Source: JANWHF01 sp036276235
GTDB lineage: Bacteria; Planctomycetota; Phycisphaerae; Tepidisphaerales; Tepidisphaeraceae
Direction of reading: 5' to 3'
Assembly (NCBI GenBank): GCA_036276235.1
Contig: DATBDZ010000454.1
Coordinates: 1-47,386, forward strand
Length of the DNA stretch: 47,386 nt
A program made the position numbers and the translations under genes. Shown here in pieces: positions 15,118-22,884 of this stretch; within the stretch, counting starts at the first letter, position 1; the number at the start of each line of letters is the position of its first letter. Below the pieces are notes generated by a model that worked only from the letters and a program-made list of their open reading frames with translations, had not been told where the DNA came from and searched no databases.

Positions 15118-15422
15118 GTTATCGTCGCGTCATCCGTTTCGAGGCGGAAGTGGACATTACTGACGCCGCCATCTGGTATCAAAAGCAACAAAAGGGATTG
15201 GGCGACGACTTCATTGCGGAGGTTCACTCAACAATTGAAAGAATCACTGCAAATCCGCGGCAGTTTCCGCGCCTTCGTCGAACGCCCGAAGTGCGTAGGG
15301 CTTTCACAAATCGTTTCCCGTATCGCGTTTTCTTCGTACTCCGGCCAGATTCGATTCATGTGTTCCGAGTGCTCCATACCGCTCGCCGCGACAGCAAATG
15401 GCGCCGGGCGGTGCCGAAGTAA
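15114..15422 (+). CDS. ParE/RelE-superfamily toxin
   Basis: 102 residues. The profile fits the ParE/RelE fold: an N-terminal strand (YRRVIRFEAEVDITDAAIWY), a helix with GLGDDFIAEVHSTIERI, then NPRQFPRL, FPYRVFFVLRPDSIHVFRVLHTARR. The last phrase is the conserved C-terminal strand of this toxin group. ParE toxins block gyrase and RelE toxins cleave mRNA on the ribosome; the sequence alone does not tell which applies. It starts inside the antitoxin stop codon (ATGA), forming a complete two-gene module. The module could be plasmid- or transfer-derived, though base composition looks like the neighbours. Confidence 0.9.
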   Translation: MSYRRVIRFEAEVDITDAAIWYQKQQKGLGDDFIAEVHSTIERITANPRQFPRLRRTPEVRRAFTNRFPYRVFFVLRPDSIHVFRVLHTARRDSKWRRAVPK

Positions 15423-15548
15423 TTGAGAAGAAGGCGCCAGACACCAAAATCTTCACTACGCAAAAGTGAAAATAGCTTGCCGCGGGGCGGCTTTCATGTA
15501 TACGCTCACCTGACTTGCTGCGACCGGGCGACCGGGTGAGTTGTTTTC

Positions 15549-17417
15549 ATGAACCCGCCTCCAGATGAACCATTGATGGGAAGGATCTCCGAGCGGATTC
15601 CGCGCGGCGGGGTGCCGTGGCTTGTTTTGGCCGCGATGCTGCTGCTCAGCACGCTGGCGGCAATGACCGTGAACAGCGCGGGTTGGGTCGGCCGCGGTGC
15701 GATCGTTGCAGGCGGCATTGCGCTGGGGCTGGTGCTTTTCCTCATTACACGGGCACAGATCGAAGCGCGCGACGCCGCCGAGCTGGCGGCGGATGGGCTG
15801 GCGCGCTCGCAGCGCGCCCTGGCGGATAGCGAGCGGCGATTTCGCACTCTCTTTACCCGATCTCCCCTCAGCATTCTGATCTTCGCGCCCGATGGACAGG
15901 CGATCCTCGCCAACGAAGCCTGGGAACGAATGTGGGAGAGCGATCGGGCGGAATTGGCCGGCTACAACATCCTGCGCGATTCGCAATTCGGCGCAGATGA
16001 AATGATGCGGGAGATCGAGCGCGCCTTTAACGGCGAGGCTGTTTCGCTGCCGCCCACATTTTACGATCCCGGCGCGATCGGGCGAAAGGGGCGCGCCCGG
16101 TGGGTGCAGTCGCATCTGTATCCGATGGCCGATGGGAAAGGGGATCATGAAGTGGTGATGATTCACGAAGATATCACCGAACGAAAACGCGCTGAGGAGG
16201 ATCTCGGCTCTCAGCAGGAAGAGCGAGCGCGCCTGCTCGCCGCCGAGCGCGCGGCTCGCGCCGACGCCGAGGCGGCCAACCGTACCAAGGACGAATTTCT
16301 GGCGACGCTCTCGCACGAATTGCGCACGCCGCTCAATGCGATCCTCGGCTGGTCGCAGCTTCTGCGCATGGGCGATGTGAAGGGAGAGGATTTCACGCAC
16401 GCGCTGGAAACCATCGAGCGCAATGCCAAGGCGCAGGCGCAGCTTGTCGAAGATTTGCTCGATCTTTCGCGCATCATTTCGGGCAAACTTCGGCTGGATT
16501 TGCAGAAGGTGGATTTTCCCGTCGTTGTCGAGACGGCAGTCGATGCCGTGCGGCCAACGGCCGAGGCCAAGGGCGTGCGGCTGATTCCGGTGCTCGATGC
16601 TCACGCCACCCCGATCCTGGGGGATGGCCAACGCCTCCAACAGATCATCTGGAACCTGCTGAGCAACGCCATCAAGTTCACGCCCAAAGGCGGCGTGGTG
16701 CATGTCTTCGTGCAGCGCATGGGTGAGCAGGCGGAGTTGGCCGTCTGCGATTCAGGGCAGGGAATCTCGGCCGATTTTCTGCCGTATGTGTTTGACCGCT
16801 TGCGACAGGCCGACAGCAGCAGTACTCGCCGGCACGGGGGCCTGGGGTTGGGTTTGGCGATCGTGCGCCACTTGGTGGAATTGCACGGCGGCACCGTCAA
16901 AGCCGAGAGCCGCGGCGAAGGAAAGGGCGCGACGTTCACCGTGATGCTTCCGATCGCCAGCCGCCGGCGACTTGCCGGACGGCGGCAAACAAACTCAGCG
17001 AAGTCCGCAACCCGTGAGCCGGATGGCGACGGAACGCTGGCCGGCGTACGCGTGCTCGTCGTCGATGATGAATCGGACGCGCGCGATCTGATCGGCCACA
17101 TCCTTCGCCGTAGCGGCGCGCAGGTGAGCGCGGCGGCCAGCGCCGAGGAAGCCGTGCAGACGATGCCGCGTTTTCATCCGGATGTGCTGGTCAGCGACAT
17201 CAGCATGCCCGGCGAAGACGGATACGCTTTGATCCGCAAAGTGCGATCCCTACACGAAGCCGATGGCGGCCGCATTCCCGCGGTGGCGCTCACGGCGCTG
17301 GCGCGCAAAGAGGACCGCCGCACGGCATTGCTCGCCGGATTTCAAACGCATTTAGCCAAGCCGGTTGAGCCGAATGAGTTAACTGCGGCAGTCGCGAATC
17401 TTGTCAAAGGGAAGTAG
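15549..17417 (+). CDS. Membrane PAS hybrid histidine kinase with C-terminal receiver
   Basis: 622 residues. Two membrane spans lie near residues 22-42 and 47-66. A PAS domain (about 90-215) ends in MIHEDITERKRAEE. A short coiled linker leads to HisKA with SHELRTPLNAILGWSQL (phospho-accepting His256). The ATPase domain follows with NLLSNAIKFTPKGG, CDSGQGIS and GLGLGLAIVRHL. A receiver domain ends the protein, with VVDDESD, phospho-Asp550 in VSDISMPGEDG, ALTAL and AKPVEP. The PAS domain probably senses a small ligand or redox state. The kinase phosphorylates its own receiver, which may pass phosphate to an unseen Hpt protein. No output gene is adjacent. The ATG lies after AT-poor DNA with no clear ribosome site. 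Confidence 0.92.
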   Translation: MNPPPDEPLMGRISERIPRGGVPWLVLAAMLLLSTLAAMTVNSAGWVGRGAIVAGGIALGLVLFLITRAQIEARDAAELAADGLARSQRALADSERRFRTLFTRSPLSILIFAPDGQAILANEAWERMWESDRAELAGYNILRDSQFGADEMMREIERAFNGEAVSLPPTFYDPGAIGRKGRARWVQSHLYPMADGKGDHEVVMIHEDITERKRAEEDLGSQQEERARLLAAERAARADAEAANRTKDEFLATLSHELRTPLNAILGWSQLLRMGDVKGEDFTHALETIERNAKAQAQLVEDLLDLSRIISGKLRLDLQKVDFPVVVETAVDAVRPTAEAKGVRLIPVLDAHATPILGDGQRLQQIIWNLLSNAIKFTPKGGVVHVFVQRMGEQAELAVCDSGQGISADFLPYVFDRLRQADSSSTRRHGGLGLGLAIVRHLVELHGGTVKAESRGEGKGATFTVMLPIASRRRLAGRRQTNSAKSATREPDGDGTLAGVRVLVVDDESDARDLIGHILRRSGAQVSAAASAEEAVQTMPRFHPDVLVSDISMPGEDGYALIRKVRSLHEADGGRIPAVALTALARKEDRRTALLAGFQTHLAKPVEPNELTAAVANLVKGK

Positions 17418-17433
17418 CTCGTGTTGAGCGACG

Positions 17434-17499
17434 GATCGGCGGGATAAATCCCGCCCTACAGGCGAAGTTCTGCGTAGGGCGGGATAAATCCCGCCGATT
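17434..17499. repeat. Paired hairpins GGCGGGAT-AA-ATCCCGCC
   Basis: Two identical 18-bp hairpins at 17438-17455 and 17478-17495. They are flanked by GATC/CCTAC on the left and GTAGG/GATT on the right, so the pair forms a larger inverted repeat of about 26-bp arms. It lies between the converging histidine-kinase gene and the small hypothetical gene. A third copy is at 10511. Confidence 0.9.
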
Positions 17500-17510
17500 A
17501 ACTTCTCTAC

Positions 17511-17783
17511 TCAGGCACCCTTGCGCTTCGGGCGGGGCTTATGTCCTTCGATGTCAACCATCTCGACGATGTGCGCGATTGAAATTGTTTTCCAGTTCAA
17601 AACGACTCGGTATCCCTTGTCATCGAATGCCGTTTCCGTGGGGACGACCGCACTCGATTCGCCGACGATGATTGATCCTGGATCCATTACGTCGATCGCC
17701 GATGCATTCGACAGCCGAATCCGAAACGGCTTGAAGGGCGCATCGTTCAGTTTGCGAAGAAGATCGTGGTAGGTCATCGCCAT
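17511..17783 (-). CDS. Conserved small hypothetical protein
   Basis: 90 residues: an N-terminal helix (MTYHDLLRKLNDAPFKPFRIRLSNASAIDV) and a beta-rich body (GESSAVVPTETAF, GYRVVLNWKTISIAHIVEMVDI), ending in a basic KPRPKRKGA tail. The phrase PFKPFRIRLSN followed by a hydrophobic beta segment resembles a group of short planctomycete hypothetical proteins that I have seen but for which I know no function. A second in-frame ATG six bases later is equally possible. It lies just downstream (minus strand) of the Rieske gene, 27 bp after its stop, so the two may be co-transcribed. Confidence 0.6.
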   Translation of the reverse strand: MAMTYHDLLRKLNDAPFKPFRIRLSNASAIDVMDPGSIIVGESSAVVPTETAFDDKGYRVVLNWKTISIAHIVEMVDIEGHKPRPKRKGA

Positions 17784-17810
17784 AAATTATAGCGTCGCTC
17801 GACGGCGGAT

Positions 17811-18341
17811 TCACACTTTCAAAAACGTCGTCGGCTCGTTCCACTTCGCCTGTTCAATAGGCTTGGACGTATCGACAATCGCATGCCCCTTGTCGTTGGT
17901 CGCGATGCCGTAATGCACGAGCACGGTCTTCGCCGGGCCCATCGCTCCGTTGGGCTTTGGCGTCGGGACGCCTTCAGGTGTGAAGCGGCTGTTGTGCTTC
18001 GAGCAGAAGATCTTGCCATCCTTTTCCTTCAGCAGCACGCCCTTGTGCGTGCAGACCGCCGAGCAGGCGAACAGCTTGCCGCCGGCGCGGATCACCAGCA
18101 TGTGGCGCGACTTGGCGAAGTTTTCGTAGATGCCGTCTTTCGGATAGTTGCTGAGCGGCCCGATATCGACCGGCCCCGCCGGCACCTTCGGCAGCTCCTC
18201 GACATCGTCATCATCGTCGTCATCCTTCTTCTGCTGCCCCAGCGCCATCGCGGCCGGACACAGCGCACAGGCACATGCAGTAGCCGCGGCAAGAAAGTTT
18301 CGACGATTCAGTTCCAGGCGATCGGTCAATTCTTCGAACAT
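17811..18341 (-). CDS. Tat-exported Rieske [2Fe-2S] protein
   Basis: 176 residues with a GAGGAG ribosome site. The N-terminus has a twin-arginine motif (NRRNFL, residues 12-17) and a hydrophobic stretch, typical of Tat export of a folded iron-sulfur protein. After cleavage comes a run of seven Asp (40-46), an unusual acidic patch. The Rieske cluster ligands are C97-x-H99 (in CTHKG) and C113-x2-H116 (in CSKHNSRF). Such proteins transfer electrons in bc1-like complexes or act as ferredoxin components of oxygenases. No cytochrome b or oxygenase gene is adjacent, so it is probably a stand-alone periplasmic electron carrier. Confidence 0.9.
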   Translation of the reverse strand: MFEELTDRLELNRRNFLAAATACACALCPAAMALGQQKKDDDDDDDVEELPKVPAGPVDIGPLSNYPKDGIYENFAKSRHMLVIRAGGKLFACSAVCTHKGVLLKEKDGKIFCSKHNSRFTPEGVPTPKPNGAMGPAKTVLVHYGIATNDKGHAIVDTSKPIEQAKWNEPTTFLKV

Positions 18342-18491
18342 CGGTGCTCCTCAAACAGTTTGCAGCATGCGTATTTTCGGTTGCCGGGTAGCGGTGGTGC
18401 GCTCGAACTCACCGGCGAAACTCACTCGGCAGGGATATCAATACAACAGAATATATCCATCTGTTGCAAGCGAGGCGAGATGATTTCGTGG

Positions 18492-18690
18492 CATGGGTTT
18501 CCAACCCATGGCTTGTTGTACTCAACAAGCGTCGGCTGTACTCGGCCGACATCAGCAAGAGCGCAGCGTTCTTCATTTCCAGCCGATGGCCACTGCGCTC
18601 GGGCTTCTATCGGCGGTGCCGATGCTCGTGAGTCCACGAGCACCGCTGGCCGCCGGTGCCACGCTGTGGCGGCGTCTCACGCCGTTTCCG
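18492..18690. repeat. Run of adjoining short hairpins with different stems
   Basis: Three hairpins lie end to end without gaps: CATGGGTT stem with loop TCC (18492-18510), GCTTGTTG stem with loop TACT (18511-18530), GTCGGCTG stem with loop TACT and one mismatch (18531-18550). Further on is GCTCGTG with loop AGTC (18624-18641), then GCCAC/GTGGC and GGCGT/ACGCC hairpins up to 18690. The last overlaps the 3' end of the GNAT gene. This fills most of the 335-bp gap; no gene is seen. Confidence 0.85.
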
Positions 18691-19660
18691 GCATGAAGGT
18701 TGGCATCGCAATCCCGTTTGGCGGCGTGTATGTCCCACGCACTTGCGCGAAATGCAGCTCACAATTCTTCGCTCCCCACGCATATAGCTGCCGCACAAGC
18801 TCGGCTTCATGCGCCGGGACGAGGAACACCGGCGCTCGTCCACGATGGTGATCCAGTTCAGCCAAGATGAGCGCCGCCGCGTCTTCGGCGTTTGCCGCGA
18901 AGCCCGGGCCTAGCATGTTTGAAGCGGCATGCGCGATCGAAACCAGAAAACCCTCAATCTTGCCAGCCGCAGATTCGATCACCGATGCGTGCCAAATCCC
19001 TTCCCGATTCTCCAGGAAATAACGGAAGTCTTTCGCGCGGCTGATGTAAGCGCGCTCCATCTCCAACGCCGCCATCGCTTCTGCATCCGCCGGCGTCGCG
19101 GTTCGCACGCGCGATTGTCCCGCGGCGCGGAATGGCAATCCTTCCGCCGGCACGGGGATGTACATGTCCTGATACGCCATGCGCGGCACAAATCCTGCGC
19201 GTGTGTAGAGTGAGAAACTATCGAGGTTCATCGCGCTGGAGACGAGCCGCACGGGTTTGTTTTCCCGATCCGCAAAATCTGTAATGAACTTGAGCAATTG
19301 GCCGGCGACGTGCTGCCCGAAGTAATTCGGATGCACGTTCATGATCCCCAGCGAAACATGCGTCGGCCGCGGATGATAAAAGCACGAGCCGGCAATCCGC
19401 CCGGTCGTATCCGACACCGCAAGAATACAACAGCCCGGATCAAGATCTTCATACACGCGGCAAAAGAGCTGCGTCTCAACACTGCGGCAACTAAAGATCG
19501 GCGGCTTGCCGGACCGCTGGTACCAGTAGTTGGTGGAGACGTGAATCAGATCAGCCACCTCGGGCCAGTGGTGCTTCTGCATGGGGCGAAGGGAGATGTC
19601 GGGCATAAATGGCTCCAGAATCGCGGCCATATCGCCGCCGCGCCGCATGCTATCGGCCAT
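18677..19660 (-). CDS. Tandem GNAT acetyltransferase-fold protein
   Basis: About 327 residues from the ATG at 19660, chosen because it starts five bases after the stop of the upstream gene with AGG before it. An ATG at 19699 would overlap that gene by 34 bp. Two GNAT-like halves are visible. The first (about 10-170) has ISLRPMQKHHWPEVADLI, GIMNVHPNYFGQHVAGQLLKFI (acetyl-CoA loop region) and SLYTRAGFVPRMAY. The second (about 180-320) begins RTATPADAEAMAALE and lacks a clear Q/R-x-x-G-x-G/A loop, so it may be degenerate. GNATs acetylate amines on small molecules or proteins. The target is unknown. It appears to share an operon with the small zinc-ribbon membrane protein upstream. Confidence 0.78.
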   Translation of the reverse strand: MADSMRRGGDMAAILEPFMPDISLRPMQKHHWPEVADLIHVSTNYWYQRSGKPPIFSCRSVETQLFCRVYEDLDPGCCILAVSDTTGRIAGSCFYHPRPTHVSLGIMNVHPNYFGQHVAGQLLKFITDFADRENKPVRLVSSAMNLDSFSLYTRAGFVPRMAYQDMYIPVPAEGLPFRAAGQSRVRTATPADAEAMAALEMERAYISRAKDFRYFLENREGIWHASVIESAAGKIEGFLVSIAHAASNMLGPGFAANAEDAAALILAELDHHRGRAPVFLVPAHEAELVRQLYAWGAKNCELHFAQVRGTYTPPNGIAMPTFMPETA

Positions 19661-19665
19661 CGCGC

Positions 19666-20031
19666 CTACGTTGAGAAAGGTGTTCCACATTCCGGACACC
19701 GCGCTTTGCTCGCCCGAAGGTCATATCCACAGTTTTCGCATTTCGGCAATTTGAGCAATTCCATCTCGATCGCTAAAGCGCGGGCGGTTGCGCGGCTCTC
19801 GCTAAAAGAATGCACGGCAGGTAGGAGGACGCCGACGGCAACAATACCTAAGACGAACAGGCCTAAGTCGCTCCAAAGCAAACCAATGATTCCCAACACG
19901 GCGCAGGCAAACAGCGCAACACCCATCAACAACCAATACCGCCAATCGCGGAACACCCGGCGCCGTGTGCGCACGGCGAGTTTATCGCGATATGGGGAGC
20001 GACTAATGAATAACCGCAGCAAGCGACGCAT
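19666..20031 (-). CDS. Two-span membrane protein with C-terminal CGYDLR zinc ribbon
   Basis: 121 residues. A basic N-terminus (MRRLLRLFISRSPYRDKLAVRTRRR) leads to two membrane spans within WLLMGVALFACAVLGIIG and LGLFVLGIVAVGVLLPAV. The C-terminus is a ribbon, CENCGYDLRASKARCPECG, with four cysteines. This ribbon recurs in planctomycete proteins and appears three times in this window. Function is unknown; the ribbon may sense redox state or metal, or bind another protein at the membrane. It is divergent from another ribbon gene at 20100, 68 bp away, and lies five bases upstream of the GNAT gene. Confidence 0.75.
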   Translation of the reverse strand: MRRLLRLFISRSPYRDKLAVRTRRRVFRDWRYWLLMGVALFACAVLGIIGLLWSDLGLFVLGIVAVGVLLPAVHSFSESRATARALAIEMELLKLPKCENCGYDLRASKARCPECGTPFST

Positions 20032-20099
20032 TCTTTATCAGGATGATACCACCGCATCCGGCAAAATCCGTTACAATTCACTCGGCGAAGAATCCAAAT

Positions 20100-20570
20100 A
20101 TGTACTGCCTCCACTGCTCCTACGACCTGCGAGACCTCCCCAGCGATCGCTGCCCCGAATGCGGCGGCGTTTTTGATCCGCGGAATCCGGAAACGTACGC
20201 CCGCCAGCCGGGGAGCCAGCGGCTGCTTAAGCTGCTGCGCTTTATCAATCCGCGGGCGGCAAAGGAATCATCGAGCATCGGAGCCATCGCGCGGCTGCAG
20301 CGCGAGGTCGAACGCCTGCGGGCGGAAAATGATCTGCTCTGGGAACATTTCGGCTGGCTGCTCTCGCAATTGCTCGATAAGGGAATCATCACCGCCGAGG
20401 ACGCGCAGCAGCGCGGGCAGGAAATTCGCGCGACGGTTGCCGATGAATTGAAAGGGCAGATCGAGGAGAGCGACCTTGAGAATGTCATCGTGGACGAGGA
20501 CGATCCGTTCATCAAGATGGTGGCGGGCGAAGTTGCCGACATGACGACAAAGGAGCCGCCGGACGCATGA
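20100..20570 (+). CDS. Zinc-ribbon coiled-coil protein, unknown function
   Basis: 156 residues from the ATG at 20100, which puts the ribbon at the very N-terminus (MYCLHCSYDLRDLPSDRCPECG; four cysteines in two CxxC pairs). A longer in-frame start at 20043 adds a non-conserved leader. A coiled-coil helix follows (AIARLQREVERLRAENDLLWE, about residues 60-90) and then an acidic C-terminus. No membrane span is present, unlike the divergent neighbour, so it is likely cytoplasmic. The coiled coil suggests dimer formation. It is followed 40 bp later by truA and may be transcribed with it. Confidence 0.7.
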   Translation: MYCLHCSYDLRDLPSDRCPECGGVFDPRNPETYARQPGSQRLLKLLRFINPRAAKESSSIGAIARLQREVERLRAENDLLWEHFGWLLSQLLDKGIITAEDAQQRGQEIRATVADELKGQIEESDLENVIVDEDDPFIKMVAGEVADMTTKEPPDA

Positions 20571-20610
20571 GTCGCCCAAACCGGCGGCCTCGCGTACCAT
20601 CAGGCCAGAT

Positions 20611-21504
20611 ATGGGGACCAGGCGTTTCAAGCTCACGATCGCGTATCGCGGCACGGCGTATCACGGGTGGCAGGCGCAGCCGGCGATGGAGACTTACACC
20701 GGCGCGCCACCGCCGCCGGGCGAGGGGATTCCGACGATTCAGGGCGCGCTGGTGAAATCGCTGATGACGGTGCTGCGGCATCCGGTGTCGGTGGTAGGCT
20801 CATCGCGCACCGATGCCGGCGTGCATGCCAAGGGACAGATCGCCCACTTCGATACGGAGCTGGTGCAGATTCCTACAGACGGCCTGCGGCGGGCGCTGAA
20901 TGCGAAGCTGCCGGGCGACATTCTGATTCGCCGCATCGAGCCGGTGCCCGATTCGTTTGATGCGATTCATTCGACGATTCGCAAGCGCTATCAATACTTC
21001 ATCTGGAACGCGCCGGATCGGCCGGTCTTCTTCAACGATCTGGCCTGGCATCGATGGCACAAGCTGGACGTGGCGGCGATGAGCGCCGCCGCCGCGATGC
21101 TGATTGGCGAGCATGATTTTGCCAGCTTCGCGCGGCCAGGGCATGGCCGCATCAATACCGTGCGCACGGTCTACGCATGCGACGTGACGGCGCGGGCCTC
21201 GCACGTTGTGATCGGCGTCGAAGGGAGCGGCTTTCTCTGGAACATGATCCGCATCATCGTCGGCACGCTCGTACAGGTGGGAATCGGCCATTACCAGCCG
21301 GAGGAAATGCGTACGATGCTAGCCGCCCGCGACCGCCAGGCGGCCGGCCCGACCGCGCCGCCGCATGGGCTTTATCTTCAGTGGATCAGGACAAAGTTGC
21401 GGCCGGCGGGGGATGATGGCGTCGAGCGTTCGGCGACCGAGATTGCGAACGAATGCGCACCACCCATTTCCACGCCGGCCGAGTCGATGACGTCTGAGGA
21501 GTGA
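20611..21504 (+). CDS. truA: tRNA pseudouridine synthase A
   Basis: 297 residues, somewhat longer than the usual 245-270. The N-terminus has FKLTIAYRGTAYHGWQAQP. The catalytic motif SSRTDAGVHAKGQ lies near residue 70, with the conserved Asp of RTDAGVHA as nucleophile. The second half includes EGSGFLWNMIRIIVGTL and ends in the family phrase APPHGLYLQWI. TruA converts uridines 38-40 in the anticodon stem of many tRNAs to pseudouridine, in the cytoplasm. A 25-residue insert after QPAMETY (GAPPPPGEGIPT) and a 35-residue tail after the core make it longer than most. The start at 20611 directly precedes the core. Confidence 0.95.
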   Translation: MGTRRFKLTIAYRGTAYHGWQAQPAMETYTGAPPPPGEGIPTIQGALVKSLMTVLRHPVSVVGSSRTDAGVHAKGQIAHFDTELVQIPTDGLRRALNAKLPGDILIRRIEPVPDSFDAIHSTIRKRYQYFIWNAPDRPVFFNDLAWHRWHKLDVAAMSAAAAMLIGEHDFASFARPGHGRINTVRTVYACDVTARASHVVIGVEGSGFLWNMIRIIVGTLVQVGIGHYQPEEMRTMLAARDRQAAGPTAPPHGLYLQWIRTKLRPAGDDGVERSATEIANECAPPISTPAESMTSEE

Positions 21505-21540
21505 AGGCTACCGCCAAGAACAGGGTGAGGGGCAATTTTC

Positions 21541-21630
21541 CGTAGGGTGTGCTTTAGCACACGCGGAACGTTCGATGCGCGAAAAACTCTCCGCGTGCGC
21601 TAAAGCGCAGCGCTAAAGCGCACCCTACGG
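21541..21630. repeat. Paired inverted repeat GTAGGGTGTGCTTTAGCACAC
   Basis: The left copy (21541-21568) contains the hairpin GTGTGCT-TT-AGCACAC. The right copy (21590-21630) is its reverse complement with the GCGCTAAAGCGC unit duplicated. Both carry CGTAGGGTG at the outer ends. It lies between truA and the converging dehydrogenase gene. Confidence 0.85.
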
Positions 21631-21639
21631 AGCTGAGAT

Positions 21640-22821
21640 TCAGTTGCTTGTCTTGGAAATCCGGTAAATCTGCTTCGTATCATCCGCGCTCCAGATCAGC
21701 GAGCCATCGGGCGCTTCGATGATATCCACGGGCCGCGCGAGCACGGCTTTGCCATCCGCGGACAGTGTGCCGACCAGGGCTTGGGAGCCGTAGGGTTTGC
21801 CGGTGAGGGGATCGAAGAGCAGATGCTCGATGCGGTAGCCGACTTTGTTGACGCTGTTCCAGGAGCCGTGGAAAGCAATGACGGCGTCGCCCTTGAAGCC
21901 GGGGAAATAATCTGACTTGATGAACGACCAGCCGTCCGGCGCCCAGTGGGCGTGGAAGAGCCATTCGGGCGGCGTCGCGGCCTTGGCAAGATCGATGATG
22001 TCCGGGCGATCGGCAAATTCCTGGCGCGGCACATTCGCGCCGACCAGGAACGGATGCCCGTAGAAGCCGCCTTCGACGTAATGATTGAATTCATCGCCTG
22101 GGTTCAGATCGGTGACCGGTTGGACCTGCCCGGTGCGCTCGCCGAACTTCTGGCCGAAGTTGTCGCTGCCATGATCGCAGCCCCAGATTTCCTGGGTGCC
22201 GGGACGATAGAGGAGCCGCTCGGTGTTTCGGATGCCCGAGGCAAAGAGCTTCTTGTCACTTCCATCGAGGCTGTAGTGCCAGATCTTCTGGCGATCGGAC
22301 TTGGTTTCGTCGGTGAGATTTCCGGAGTCGCCGACGGAGGTGTAGAAGCCGTCATCGTCCACGAGCAAGGATCGCCACCAATGGCCGCCCAAACCCGGCA
22401 GCTTTCCGGGCGCGATGACGGGTACGACCTCTTCGGCCGATCCATCGTCCTTCATGCCGCGGGCTTTGCTGATTGAGGTGCTCTGTGCAAACCAGAGCCA
22501 GCCGCCGTGAAAGCACATTGCGTGGACGCGCGCCTTGTCCTTCACATAGACACTGACCTTGCGATAGACGCCATTCGCATCCGGATCGCGCAGCGCAACG
22601 ATGCTTCCCTTGGTAGGCTGGCTGACGTAAAGCGTGCCCTTGTCGTCGAAGCAGAGAAATCTCGCTTCATCGAGCTTTTCCGCGGCGAGGGTAACGCGCA
22701 ATCCCGGGCGGACGACAAACGCCGGCACACCCGCGCCAACTTCGCCGCCGGCGGCTTGTGCACAGGTTATCGAAGCGGATGCGAGCAAAAGGGCGCAGAA
22801 CGCCAACGTGTTTCGAAGCAT
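21640..22821 (-). CDS. Secreted sorbosone/glucose-dehydrogenase-like beta-propeller protein
   Basis: 393 residues with an AGAAGGA ribosome site. A signal peptide (NTLAFCALLLASASITCAQA) is followed by a propeller resembling the L-sorbosone/soluble glucose dehydrogenase (PQQ-linked) and NHL-type families: ARFLCFDDKGTLYVSQ, HWWRSLLVDDDGFYTSVGDSGN, IWGCDHGSDNFGQ, HWAPDGWSF and AFHGSWNS. The last two recur in planctomycete membrane-bound dehydrogenases. These proteins oxidise sugars outside the cytoplasm or simply bind. True PQQ ligands cannot be checked without a structure alignment. No cytochrome or electron acceptor gene is adjacent. Confidence 0.85.
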   Translation of the reverse strand: MLRNTLAFCALLLASASITCAQAAGGEVGAGVPAFVVRPGLRVTLAAEKLDEARFLCFDDKGTLYVSQPTKGSIVALRDPDANGVYRKVSVYVKDKARVHAMCFHGGWLWFAQSTSISKARGMKDDGSAEEVVPVIAPGKLPGLGGHWWRSLLVDDDGFYTSVGDSGNLTDETKSDRQKIWHYSLDGSDKKLFASGIRNTERLLYRPGTQEIWGCDHGSDNFGQKFGERTGQVQPVTDLNPGDEFNHYVEGGFYGHPFLVGANVPRQEFADRPDIIDLAKAATPPEWLFHAHWAPDGWSFIKSDYFPGFKGDAVIAFHGSWNSVNKVGYRIEHLLFDPLTGKPYGSQALVGTLSADGKAVLARPVDIIEAPDGSLIWSADDTKQIYRISKTSN

Positions 22822-22884
22822 GATCCTTCTCCCAATGTTTTGGGGAGGATCATAGCCAAATCATCACGCTTAGCTATCGAGTAC

